Assembly: GCA_026388345.1 (NCBI GenBank)
Contig: JAPLJY010000085.1
Coordinates: forward strand, 1-26,024
Direction: 5' to 3'
DNA length: 26,024 bases
Source: Deltaproteobacteria bacterium
Lineage (GTDB): Bacteria; Desulfobacterota; Syntrophia; Syntrophales; UBA5619
Positions 7,921 through 15,202 of the stretch are shown here, one piece after another (the first letter of the stretch is position 1; each line of letters starts with the position of its first letter). The notes beneath the pieces were generated by a model, which saw only the letters and a list, made by a program, of their open reading frames with translations, had not been told where the DNA came from and did no database searches. Made by a program: the position numbers and the translations under genes.

Positions 7921-8112
7921 TTGGAAGTAAAAGTGTTCGACAATGATGTGGAAAAGGCCTTGAAAATTCTCAAGAACAAGCTTTCCAAGAGCGGTCTGTT
8001 CAAGGAGCTTAAACTGCGCCGCGCCTATGAGAAGCCCTCCGTGAAGAAGAAGAGAAAGACCATCGAGGCGCGCCGGCGTCTGGCGAAGGTCCAGCGGCGC
8101 AGGGTCTCTTAA
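7921..8112 (+). CDS. rpsU: 30S ribosomal protein S21
   Basis: S21 is a small basic protein of the 30S subunit that helps base pairing of mRNA with the 16S 3' end. The product is 63 residues, within the family's range, and reads MEVKVFDNDVEKALKILKNKL, RRAYEKPSVKKKRK and a very basic C-terminal tail. The start is TTG at 7921. It has AAGGAG seven bases upstream and puts the protein start exactly at the conserved EVKV. The open frame runs further 5' to 7819, but that lies inside the preceding terminator and adds residues unknown in S21. No intrinsic terminator with a T-run follows; a hairpin at 8121-8144 does. Confidence 0.95.
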   Translation: MEVKVFDNDVEKALKILKNKLSKSGLFKELKLRRAYEKPSVKKKRKTIEARRRLAKVQRRRVS

Positions 8113-8120
8113 AAAAGTTT

Positions 8121-8144
8121 GCGAAGGGGAGATACCCCGTTCGC
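8121..8144 (+). other. hairpin after rpsU
   Basis: GCGAAGGGG (8121-8129) pairs with CCCC-G-TTCGC (8135-8144, one bulged G) around a 5-nt loop, 9 bp after the rpsU stop. No T-run follows, so it is more likely a 3'-end processing or stability element than an intrinsic terminator. Confidence 0.45.
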
Positions 8145-8259
8145 CGTGCAGCGAGGCAAGGGGCCGTCATGCCTGCCGCTTGTTCGGGGCGGGATTTCCC
8201 GACCATCGGGGATGGATGATGTTGGGGGGGTCTCCTTTCGTGAGGCGGAGGTGTGTCGC

Positions 8260-8913
8260 ATGGACGAAAAGCAGTATGTCGTGGATGCCCTATCGATCGA
8301 TGAATCCTGGCGTATCTTCCGGATCATGGCCGAATTTGTCGAGGCTATCGAAACCCTCTCCCGGGTGAAGCATGCGGTGAGCATCTTCGGGTCGGCGAGA
8401 ACGAAGCCGGACGATCCCTATTACCAGAAGGCGGAGCTCCTCGCCCGGCGCCTGGCTGAAAAGGGCTTCGGCGTCATCACGGGCGGGGGACCCGGCGTCA
8501 TGGCGGCGGCCAACAAAGGGGCCGCGGAGGCCGGCGGGCAGTCGGTGGGGATGAACATCCGTCTGCCCTTCGAGCAGAAACCAAATCCCTACGCCAATAT
8601 CAGCATCGACTACAAGTATTTCTTCATCCGGAAGGTGATGTTCGTCAAGTATGCCGTGGCCTATGTCATCCTGCCCGGCGGCTTCGGGACGATGGACGAG
8701 CTCTTCGAGGCGCTGACCCTCATCCAGACGAAGCGGATCAAGAGCTTTCCCGTCATCTTGATGGGAAGCGAGTACTGGAAGGGGCTTTTCGACTGGCTCC
8801 GAAAAACGATGCTCCGCGACAACAAGATCTCTCCGGATGATCTGGAGCGCCTCCAGATCATCGACGATCCGGACGAGGCCGTGAAGCACATCCAGAAGTA
8901 CGTCATCGTATAG
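8260..8913 (+). CDS. LOG-family protein (TIGR00730-type, putative nucleotide phosphoribohydrolase)
   Basis: This 217-residue protein of the LOG (LONELY GUY) family is Rossmann-like. Some members release free cytokinin bases from nucleoside monophosphates, and bacterial members more generally cleave purine nucleotides at the N-glycosidic bond. It shows VSIFGSARTK (about 41-50), GFGVITGGGPGVMAAANKGA and the hallmark LPGGFGTMDELFEALTLIQ containing the PGGxGTxxE motif. ATG 8260 is preferred over the frame's 5' extension to 8119 because GGCGGAGG lies upstream and the product then has the normal length. The substrate is unknown. The downstream gap to holA carries a palindromic element. Confidence 0.88.
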   Translation: MDEKQYVVDALSIDESWRIFRIMAEFVEAIETLSRVKHAVSIFGSARTKPDDPYYQKAELLARRLAEKGFGVITGGGPGVMAAANKGAAEAGGQSVGMNIRLPFEQKPNPYANISIDYKYFFIRKVMFVKYAVAYVILPGGFGTMDELFEALTLIQTKRIKSFPVILMGSEYWKGLFDWLRKTMLRDNKISPDDLERLQIIDDPDEAVKHIQKYVIV

Positions 8914-8914
8914 C

Positions 8915-9011
8915 AGACCTTTGCGCGACCAGGAAGTCGGACCGGGGACATGATGCTGCATCGTGTCCCCGCTACGGAAAAAGGTCTTGAGCGCGGAGGG
9001 ATCTGACTTCC
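8915..9011. repeat. REP-like palindrome with interlocked inverted repeats
   Basis: The core is 8944-8955 with 8959-8970: 12 bp with one G:T pair and centre CTG. Its ends, GGGGACA and TGTCCCC, are the same as in the pilP palindrome. Around it, AGACCTTT (8915-8922) pairs with AAAGGTCT (8980-8987), and GGAAGTC (8932-8938) pairs with GACTTCC (9005-9011). The second pair crosses the first, which would give a pseudoknot-like arrangement in RNA. It fills most of the 119-bp gap between the LOG gene and holA. Confidence 0.6.
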
Positions 9012-9032
9012 CAAAGCTCTCGGAATTTCAAC

Positions 9033-10436
9033 ATGGCCCTTCACGACGATGATACCGGGCGGGGCGCCTCCCTTGAGGCGGTCCTTGCCGAGCTGAAGCG
9101 GGGGAAGGCTGCTCCCTGCTATCTCCTCTATGGGGAAGAGGAGTTCCGCCTCCGGGACGCCCTCGACAAGATCACAGCGGCGCTGATCCCAGACGCCCAG
9201 GACCGTGAACTCAATCTCTTCGTGACGGACGGCGAACACGAGGATGTCGGTTCCCTCTGCGAGTCCCTCATTACGCCGCCCCTTCTTCCCGGACGCAAGG
9301 TGCTGGTTGTCCGGGATACCCTCCTTTTTCAGTCTAAAAACGTTCTCGCGCCCCTCATCGCGCGGATCCGGGAGCGCCTCGAACCCGATCCCGACCGGGC
9401 GGCAGCGGATTTCATGCAATTCCTGGCGCTGACGGAACTGCAACTCGACGATCTCCGGGAGGGCGGCTGGCGGAAAATCGATGACGACTTCTGGCAGAAA
9501 ATCGTTCCCGATGACGGCGGCGAGGGCAGGGAGACCTGGCTTCCGAGGGCCGTGGAGCTCTGTGTAAGCCGCGGCGCCGTTCAGGTCAAGGAAAAGTCGG
9601 AGGAGACCGACCGCCTGGAGCGGGTGCTGGCCGGGGGGATGCCGGAGGGGAATCATCTCATCCTGACGGCCGAGACGGTGGACCGGCGGAAAAGGCTCTT
9701 CAAGGCCATTTCGACTTTGGGGCGCATCCTGACCTTCGCAAAGATCAAGGGCGAGGCAAGGCAGCAGCAGGCCGTGATGGAGATGGCCGCCGGGCTCCTG
9801 GGGGAGTGGGGGAAAAGACTATCCTCCGGCGCCTGGGCCGCCCTTGGGCGGAAGACGGGTTTCGACATCCGGGAATCGCTGGCGGCGATTGAAAAGTTGA
9901 TCACGTATGTCGGGGGAAAAACGGTCATCGAGGCGGCGGATGTGGAGGCCGTCATCGGCCGGACGAAAGAGGAGCGCGGTTTCGATTTGACCGGGGCGAT
10001 CGCGGAAAGGAACCTGACTGCCGCCCTCAGATCCTTGCGCGAGCTTCTCGACCAGGGGGATCCACCCCTGATGATCTTCTCGATGATTACGAAGGAGATC
10101 CGTTTCCTCCTTCATGCAAAGCTCCTGATCGCCTCGGGGCGCCTGAAGGGATTCAGAGCGAACATGATCTTCCCTCAGTTTCAAAAGTCGGTCTATCCCT
10201 CCCTCAAGCAGGGGGCCGGCGGGAGGGAAGAGCAGGTCGACCTCGTCTCGCAGAAACCGTACGTCGTCTATCAGGCCCTGACGCATGCGGGACGTTTCTC
10301 CCAGTTGGAATTGGCCGGTTATATGGAGATGCTGGTCCGGATCGATCTGGCGCTCAAGTCCACGGGACAGGAGCCCCGCCTACTGCTGGAGCGCTTCCTG
10401 CTCGCCGTCTGCAAAGTGAACGTCAGAGTTTCTTGA
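9033..10436 (+). CDS. holA: DNA polymerase III subunit delta
   Basis: HolA is the clamp-loader subunit that opens the beta sliding clamp. The 467-residue product begins with the family-typical PCYLLYGEEEFRLRDALDKI (about 28-47) and TPPLLPGRKVLVVRD (81-95). It resumes with HLILTAETVDRRKRLFKAI (about 208-226) and ends with the helical collar domain (DPPLMIFSMITKEIRFLLHAKLL, then LELAGYMEMLVRIDLALKS). It is over 100 residues longer than usual. The excess lies at about 100-195, between the strands that normally follow each other in domain I. In-frame stop TGA at 8988-8990 limits the 5' end, so ATG 9033 is taken despite a weak ribosome site. Its last 14 bp overlap the convergent gene. Confidence 0.88.
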   Translation: MALHDDDTGRGASLEAVLAELKRGKAAPCYLLYGEEEFRLRDALDKITAALIPDAQDRELNLFVTDGEHEDVGSLCESLITPPLLPGRKVLVVRDTLLFQSKNVLAPLIARIRERLEPDPDRAAADFMQFLALTELQLDDLREGGWRKIDDDFWQKIVPDDGGEGRETWLPRAVELCVSRGAVQVKEKSEETDRLERVLAGGMPEGNHLILTAETVDRRKRLFKAISTLGRILTFAKIKGEARQQQAVMEMAAGLLGEWGKRLSSGAWAALGRKTGFDIRESLAAIEKLITYVGGKTVIEAADVEAVIGRTKEERGFDLTGAIAERNLTAALRSLRELLDQGDPPLMIFSMITKEIRFLLHAKLLIASGRLKGFRANMIFPQFQKSVYPSLKQGAGGREEQVDLVSQKPYVVYQALTHAGRFSQLELAGYMEMLVRIDLALKSTGQEPRLLLERFLLAVCKVNVRVS

Positions 10437-10953
10437 TCCGGGCGAGCGCGGCCCGTTTCTGTTTGGAGAGCCGCCGGGAGGGACCCTTTCTTTTCATGCC
10501 GGTCCGGTCGTCATCATCATCATCCCCTTCCGTTGCGCCGGGGATGTCCGCCGGTGAAGATCCCGCGGCGCTTTGTTCCAGCAGTGCATCAAACGCGGCG
10601 GAGGCAATGGCGGTCTTCCCGCGGCGGGTCGCGAACACGGCGATCTCCCGGTCGGAGGTGACGACCAGAATCTCCTCGCTCCCCTTCCCAAGCAGCCGTT
10701 TGATCACCTCATCTGCCTTCTCCCCCAGGCGGGAATAGATGATCTCCACCCCCCCGGCGAGGTCCCTTTCCTCCGTGGGCGAGCCTCCCACCCAGCCGTC
10801 GAAAACAACGGTAATCCGGTGCCCCCGAAGTTTTCGGTAGCCGGCAAGGCTTCGGATCAGCGCGTTGCGCCCCTCCTCCAGGCTTTTCCTCTCGGAATGC
10901 CGGAAGGTGTCGGATTGCCGGATCAGGTTGTAGCCGTCCACGATGATGTGCAT
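10423..10953 (-). CDS. NYN-domain RNA-binding protein / YacP (Rae1)-like nuclease
   Basis: This 176-residue protein starts directly with the NYN/PIN-like nuclease strand MHIIVDGYNLIRQ, whose Asp6 would be a metal ligand. It continues with ITVVFDGW (about 45-52), EADEVIKRLL-like and ILVVTSDREIA (about 75-100) and YacP-style later segments. Bacillus YacP (Rae1) is a ribosome-associated endoribonuclease; the same role here is inference. The C-terminus has six consecutive Asp residues followed by a basic tail (MKRKGPSRRLSKQKRAALA). ATG 10953 is chosen over the open extension to 11073 because the conserved domain begins there. It is convergent with holA (14-bp overlap) and divergent from hbd. Confidence 0.82.
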   Translation of the reverse strand: MHIIVDGYNLIRQSDTFRHSERKSLEEGRNALIRSLAGYRKLRGHRITVVFDGWVGGSPTEERDLAGGVEIIYSRLGEKADEVIKRLLGKGSEEILVVTSDREIAVFATRRGKTAIASAAFDALLEQSAAGSSPADIPGATEGDDDDDDRTGMKRKGPSRRLSKQKRAALARIKKL

Positions 10954-11310
10954 GGTTTTCCGTTTTTCATTCCGAAAAAGTGATCCTTCGCTACAGGAAA
11001 TCGTTGTCAGCAAAAGGCGAATATGGTATATGCCCCCCGGTCGGTTTTCGGCCAAGGTCCATTCCGGCAACACTATACCAAACCAGGTTTCAATTTAACA
11101 TCGAAAAGGGAAAAACGACGGGCCGACCTTTTCTGCACAGCGTGGGAGACGGCCTGTCGGGGGTTTTCGGCGGGTGCAGGGTGTGGATCCCGCAGGGTCA
11201 AGCCTGACGGGCGTGTATCGTTGCGGGCGGCGCGGCGGCCGGTGCAGGGCCTCTTGCCATTGGAACAGAGGCGGCTTCGGACCGCAATCATAATCAGGAA
11301 GGAGTTTGTT
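10954..11310. promoter_or_regulatory. divergent intergenic region yacP-like / hbd, with candidate promoter and operator
   Basis: This is a 357-bp gap without a gene. On the plus strand TTGTCA (11004-11009) and TATATG (11027-11032) are spaced by 17 bp, a reasonable sigma70 promoter giving hbd a GC-rich leader of about 270 nt. TGGTATA (11024-11030), overlapping the -10, is matched by TATACCA at 11074-11080, followed at once by the short palindrome AAACC-A-GGTTT (11080-11090). These could bind a fatty-acid-responsive repressor, but none is encoded beside them. The frame of hbd stays open through the leader, but no ribosome site supports a longer protein. Confidence 0.4.
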
Positions 11311-12168
11311 ATGGAAATCAGAAATGTTTGTGTTTTGGGCGCCGGGTTGATGGGAAGCGGGATTGCGCAGGTCTGTGCGCAGGCGGGATTGCAGGTGGCG
11401 ATGCGCGACATTGAACAGCGATTCATCGACGGCGGGATGAACACGATCCGGAAGAACCTGACCCGGGAGGTGCAGAAGGGGAAGAAGAGCCAGGCGGACA
11501 TGGACGCCATCCTGGGGAGGATCCGGCCGACGCTCGATCTGAAAGAAGCGGCCTCCGATGCCGATGCGGTTGTTGAGGTCGTGATCGAGGTCATGGCGGT
11601 CAAGAAGAAGGTCTATGCGGAGTTGGAGGAGATCGTTCCGGCGCGTTGCCTCTTCTTCACGAACACCTCCGGCCTCAGCATCACCGAGATGGCCGCGATC
11701 ACGAAAAGACCGGACCGTTTCATCGGGACGCACTTCTTCAATCCCGTTCCGGTGATGCGCCTCCTCGAGATCATCCGCGGCTTCGAGACGTCGGAGGAGA
11801 CCCTTGCGATCGCGAAGGCCTGGGGGGAGAAGATCGGCAAGGAGTGTATCGTCGTGAAGGAGGCCCCGGCCTTTGTCGTGAACCGGGTGTTGTGTTCCAT
11901 GATCAACGAGGCCTTTTTCGTGCTGGGCGAGGGGCTGGCGACGGCGGAGGACATCGACAAGGGGATGACCCTCGGCTGCAACCATCCCATCGGACCGCTG
12001 GCGCTGGCGGACCTGATCGGCAACGAGACCCTTCTCCACGTCATCGAGGGGCTGCACCGCGAGCTGGGCGACAAGTACCGCCCCGCGCCGCTCCTTGTAC
12101 AGCTTGTGCGGGCCGGCCGTTTCGGCCGGAAATCCGGCAAGGGGGTTTATGAGTATCCGGCGAAATAA
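11311..12168 (+). CDS. hbd: 3-hydroxyacyl-CoA dehydrogenase (3-hydroxybutyryl-CoA dehydrogenase)
   Basis: This enzyme oxidises or reduces the 3-hydroxyl of short acyl-CoAs with NAD(P). The 285-residue length matches stand-alone Hbd. The NAD-binding [11 protein letters not shown] motif is at 10-20. The catalytic segment shows Ser120 in [10 protein letters not shown], His141 in [16 protein letters not shown] and Glu153. It is followed by VNRVL and the C-terminal dimer domain ending [14 protein letters not shown] 11311 has AAGGAG eight bases upstream. It is the first of three beta-oxidation-type genes, 38 bp before the acyl-CoA synthetase. The direction (degradation, or synthesis of butyryl- or cyclic acyl-CoA) cannot be decided from sequence. 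Confidence 0.93.
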   Translation: MEIRNVCVLGAGLMGSGIAQVCAQAGLQVAMRDIEQRFIDGGMNTIRKNLTREVQKGKKSQADMDAILGRIRPTLDLKEAASDADAVVEVVIEVMAVKKKVYAELEEIVPARCLFFTNTSGLSITEMAAITKRPDRFIGTHFFNPVPVMRLLEIIRGFETSEETLAIAKAWGEKIGKECIVVKEAPAFVVNRVLCSMINEAFFVLGEGLATAEDIDKGMTLGCNHPIGPLALADLIGNETLLHVIEGLHRELGDKYRPAPLLVQLVRAGRFGRKSGKGVYEYPAK

Positions 12169-12206
12169 CAGGGTGAAGTATCTTTTTCAATCAAGGAGGG
12201 AACCTT

Positions 12207-13850
12207 ATGGGCGCAAAAGTCTACGCACCGGGAGAATGTTATAAGTATCAACTGCTCATCAAACACCTGCTTGCAACACCGCTTTTTTTTGCACCGGACC
12301 AGGAGATCGTCTACCGGGATAAGGTCCGCCTGACCTATCGGAAGGTCAACGAACGGATCCACCGTCTGGCCAACGGTCTGACGGCCCTGGGCGTCGCGGA
12401 GGGCGATACGGTCTGCGTCTTCGATTACGACAGCCATCGCTACCTGGAGTGTTTCTTCGCGATCCCGATGATGGGGGCAGTTCTCCACACCCAGAACTGG
12501 CGCCTCTCCCCGGAGCAGATCCTCTACACGATGAACCACGCGGAGGACAAGGTGGTCCTCATCCATGAGGAGTTCCTGCCCCTCTTGGAGGCCATTTACG
12601 ACAAGCTCACGACCGTAAAAAAGATCATCCTGATCTCCGATAGCGGCCAGAAGCCCGTAACGAAAATCCCGTTCGCCGCGGAGTACGAGGAGCTTCTCCA
12701 GGGGGCCGCCGGCTCCTATGACTTCCCGGAGCTCGACGAGAACACGCGGGCCACCACCTTCTACACGACGGGGACGACCGGTCTTCCGAAGGGGGTTTCT
12801 TTCTCCCACCGGCAGCTTGTCCTCCACGCCCAGGGCCTCGTGATCGGTGTCGGCGCCTATGAATCCGTCGGCCGTTTCCGCTCCAACGACGTCTACATGC
12901 CGATCACCCCGATGTTCCATGTCCATGCCTGGGGACTTCCCTATGCGGCGACGATGCTGGGTGTCAAACAGGTCTATCCCGGCAAGTACGAGCCGCCCAT
13001 GCTGCTCAAGCTGATCCTCACGGAAAAGGTGACCTTCTCCCATTGTGTTCCAACGATCATCCACATGCTGGTGTCGAGCCCGGTGGTCAAGACCCTCAAC
13101 CTTTCCAAATGGCGGGTGGTCATCGGCGGGGCGCGCCTCCCCAAGGGGCTGGCGCAGGCGGCGATGGACCTCGGGATCGAGGTCTTCGCCGGCTACGGGA
13201 TGTCGGAGACCTGCCCGCTGATTTCGATGGCGACCCTGAAGCCGTCGATGCTGGGCTGGGAGAAGGAGAAACAGATCGACCGTCTCGTCATGACGGGGCT
13301 TCCCGTCCCCCTCGTCTATGCGAAGATCGTCGATGCGATGGGTAAGGACCTGCCCCACGACGGGGTTGCGACGGGTGAACTGGTCCTCCGGGCGCCGTGG
13401 CTGACCGAGAGCTACTTCAAGGATCCGGAGCGGACGAGGGATCTCTGGCAGGACGGCTGGCTCCATACGGGTGATGTCGCCTACATCGATTCCGAGGGGT
13501 ACATCCAGATCACCGACCGGATCAAGGACGTGATCAAGACGGGAGGGGAGTGGGTCTCGTCGCTCGACCTGGAGAATCTGATCAGCATGCATCCCGCAGT
13601 CTCCGAGGCGGCGGCGATCGGGGTTCCGGATGCCAAGTGGGGCGAGCGGCCGCTGCTGGTGATCGTGCTGCGGCCCGAGTTCAAGGGAAAGGTCACCGAG
13701 GAGGAGATCAAGGCCTTCATGTTCCAGAATGCCGAGAAGGGGAAGATTCCCAAGTACGGCATCCCGGACAAGTATATGTTTGTAGACGAGATTCCCAAGA
13801 CCTCGGTCGGGAAGATCAACAAGGTCCAACTTCGGAAACAGTTTATCTGA
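12207..13850 (+). CDS. AMP-forming acyl-CoA synthetase (AlkK/medium-chain type)
   Basis: This enzyme activates a carboxylic acid to its CoA thioester through an acyl-adenylate. The 547-residue protein has the P-loop-like YTTGTTGLPKG (186-196) followed by VSFSHRQLVLHAQ. It then has YGMSETCP (330-337), the hinge region HTGDVAYIDSEGYIQITDRIKDVIKTGGEWVSS read at about 420-452 (split here only for description), and the catalytic lysine in SVGKINK (Lys536). The overall pattern resembles AlkK-type medium-chain ligases. There is no signal peptide. The start has AAGGAGGG seven bases upstream. It lies in the same operon as hbd and the acyl-CoA dehydrogenase; the acid substrate is unknown. Confidence 0.9.
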   Translation: MGAKVYAPGECYKYQLLIKHLLATPLFFAPDQEIVYRDKVRLTYRKVNERIHRLANGLTALGVAEGDTVCVFDYDSHRYLECFFAIPMMGAVLHTQNWRLSPEQILYTMNHAEDKVVLIHEEFLPLLEAIYDKLTTVKKIILISDSGQKPVTKIPFAAEYEELLQGAAGSYDFPELDENTRATTFYTTGTTGLPKGVSFSHRQLVLHAQGLVIGVGAYESVGRFRSNDVYMPITPMFHVHAWGLPYAATMLGVKQVYPGKYEPPMLLKLILTEKVTFSHCVPTIIHMLVSSPVVKTLNLSKWRVVIGGARLPKGLAQAAMDLGIEVFAGYGMSETCPLISMATLKPSMLGWEKEKQIDRLVMTGLPVPLVYAKIVDAMGKDLPHDGVATGELVLRAPWLTESYFKDPERTRDLWQDGWLHTGDVAYIDSEGYIQITDRIKDVIKTGGEWVSSLDLENLISMHPAVSEAAAIGVPDAKWGERPLLVIVLRPEFKGKVTEEEIKAFMFQNAEKGKIPKYGIPDKYMFVDEIPKTSVGKINKVQLRKQFI

Positions 13851-13868
13851 GAATGGAGGGAAAGAATC

Positions 13869-15011
13869 ATGGATTTTGAACTCACCGAAGAACAGAAGAT
13901 GCTGCAGGACATGGCCTACAAGTTTGCCAAGGCCACTTTTACTTCCGTCTCGCAGGAGTGCGACGAGGGGGAAAAGTACACGCCGGAGATCCGGAAGAAG
14001 GCGGCTGCCCAGGGCCTCGTCGGCGCCTGGATCTCGGAGGAGTACGGCGGCGCGGGGGTCGGCATCCTGGGGAACGCCATCATTACCGAGGAGCTCTCGA
14101 AGGTGGACATGGGGATCGGTCTCAACGTCACGGCGGCGAGCTTCGGCTGCGAGTCGATCTTCCAGTATGGATCGGAGGAGCAGAAGAAGACCTGGCTCCC
14201 GCCCGTCTGTACCGGGGAGCAGGTGAGCGCCGGGGCCTTCACGGAGCCCAACGCCGGCACAGATGTCGCCGGCTACAAGACGCGGGCCGTCAAGGACGGC
14301 AGCGACTATGTGATCAACGGGAACAAGATGTTCATCACCAACGGCACGGTCTGCGATTTCATGGTGACCCAGTGCATCACGAACCCCGAGGAGAAGAAGC
14401 ACAACAGCTTCAGCCTGATCATCGTGCCGGCGGACGCGAAGGGGATAACCCGGAACAAGATCCACGGGAAGCTGGGGATCCGCGCAAGCGATACGGCGGA
14501 GATCGCCCTCGAGGACGTCCGCGTTCCGCAGGCGAATCTCGTCGGGAAAGAGGGGCACGGTTTCCGCGAGCTGATGCACTTCTTCGACACGACGCGCGTG
14601 ATGGTTGCCGCCCAGGCCCTCGGCCTCTCCGAGGCCTGCCTCGAGACCAGCATCAAGTATGTCAAGGAGCGGACCGCGTTCGGGCAGCCGCTGGGCGCCT
14701 ACCAGCTTACCCAGAAAAAGCTCACGGAGATGGCCATCCAAATCGAGGCGCTCCGGGGACTCATCTACAAATCGGCCTGGCTGATCGACCAAGGGCGTCC
14801 GGATTACACGCTCGCGGCGATGGCGAAGTTCTTCGGCGGCCAGACTGCCGTCTTCTGTGCGAACTACGCCGTCGAGCTCCACGGGGGCTACGGCTACGTC
14901 GAGGAATACCCGGTTTCGAAGTGGTACCGCGACGCCAAGATCCTTGAACTCTATGAGGGTACGAAGGAAGCGGAGATCATGACGATCGGCCGGTACCTCC
15001 AGGCGCGGTAA
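13869..15011 (+). CDS. acyl-CoA dehydrogenase
   Basis: This FAD enzyme introduces the alpha-beta double bond in acyl-CoA and passes electrons to ETF. The 380-residue protein has the normal length. Signatures visible are AGAFTEPNAGTDVAGYKT (121-138), NGNKMFITNG (150-159), ERTAFGQPLGAYQL (267-280), ELHGGYGYVEEYPVSKWYRDAK (336-357) and the catalytic-base motif LYEGTKE with Glu363. The arginine usual before WYRD/.YRD is Lys351, a mild change. It starts 18 bp after the acyl-CoA synthetase with GGAGGGA upstream. No ETF, thiolase or enoyl-CoA hydratase gene is in the window, so those steps are encoded elsewhere. Confidence 0.93.
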   Translation: MDFELTEEQKMLQDMAYKFAKATFTSVSQECDEGEKYTPEIRKKAAAQGLVGAWISEEYGGAGVGILGNAIITEELSKVDMGIGLNVTAASFGCESIFQYGSEEQKKTWLPPVCTGEQVSAGAFTEPNAGTDVAGYKTRAVKDGSDYVINGNKMFITNGTVCDFMVTQCITNPEEKKHNSFSLIIVPADAKGITRNKIHGKLGIRASDTAEIALEDVRVPQANLVGKEGHGFRELMHFFDTTRVMVAAQALGLSEACLETSIKYVKERTAFGQPLGAYQLTQKKLTEMAIQIEALRGLIYKSAWLIDQGRPDYTLAAMAKFFGGQTAVFCANYAVELHGGYGYVEEYPVSKWYRDAKILELYEGTKEAEIMTIGRYLQAR

Positions 15012-15029
15012 GCGGCACGCACCGGAAAC

Positions 15030-15149
15030 CGGATTCCTCCGCGCGCTGGACATTTTGAATGGAAAAGCGAAGGACAGCTCCCTGTTTCCAGGGTGCTGTC
15101 CCCCTTTTCCATGACCCTCAAAATCTCCAATGCTTGCTTCCGGAATCCG
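15030..15149. repeat. 120-bp nested palindromic element
   Basis: Four nested inverted pairs share one centre. CGGATTCC (15030-15037) pairs with GGAATCCG (15142-15149). TGGACATTTTGA (15047-15058) pairs with TCAAAATCTCCA (15118-15129), one mismatch. ATGGAAAAG (15059-15067) pairs with CTTTTCCAT (15104-15112). The core 15072-15084 pairs with 15089-15101 (13 bp, one mismatch, loop TTTC). The core ends GGACAGC and GCTGTCC(CCC) resemble the two other GGGGACA-type palindromes in the window. It occupies most of the gap between the acyl-CoA dehydrogenase and the next gene and could also act as a factor-independent transcription barrier. A REP or miniature mobile element origin is inferred. Confidence 0.65.
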
Positions 15150-15202
15150 ATTCCGGCGCGTCTTGGAAGGAAAAGATCTGACCCTATAAAAGGAGGACTT
15201 TT

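Noticed and set aside
11023..11310. N-terminal extension of hbd by 96 codons.
   Set aside because: No ribosome site, no family similarity; Hbd proteins start at the [12 protein letters not shown] segment.
12147..15053. Very long open frame of 968 codons on the minus strand.
   Set aside because: It is the shadow of three well-identified plus-strand genes in GC-rich DNA; its translation has no recognisable domain.
15163..15190. TTGGAA, 16 bp, TATAAA before the flavoprotein gene, as a promoter.
   Set aside because: The transcript would start at about 15197, after the AGGAGG ribosome site, so the message would lose it.
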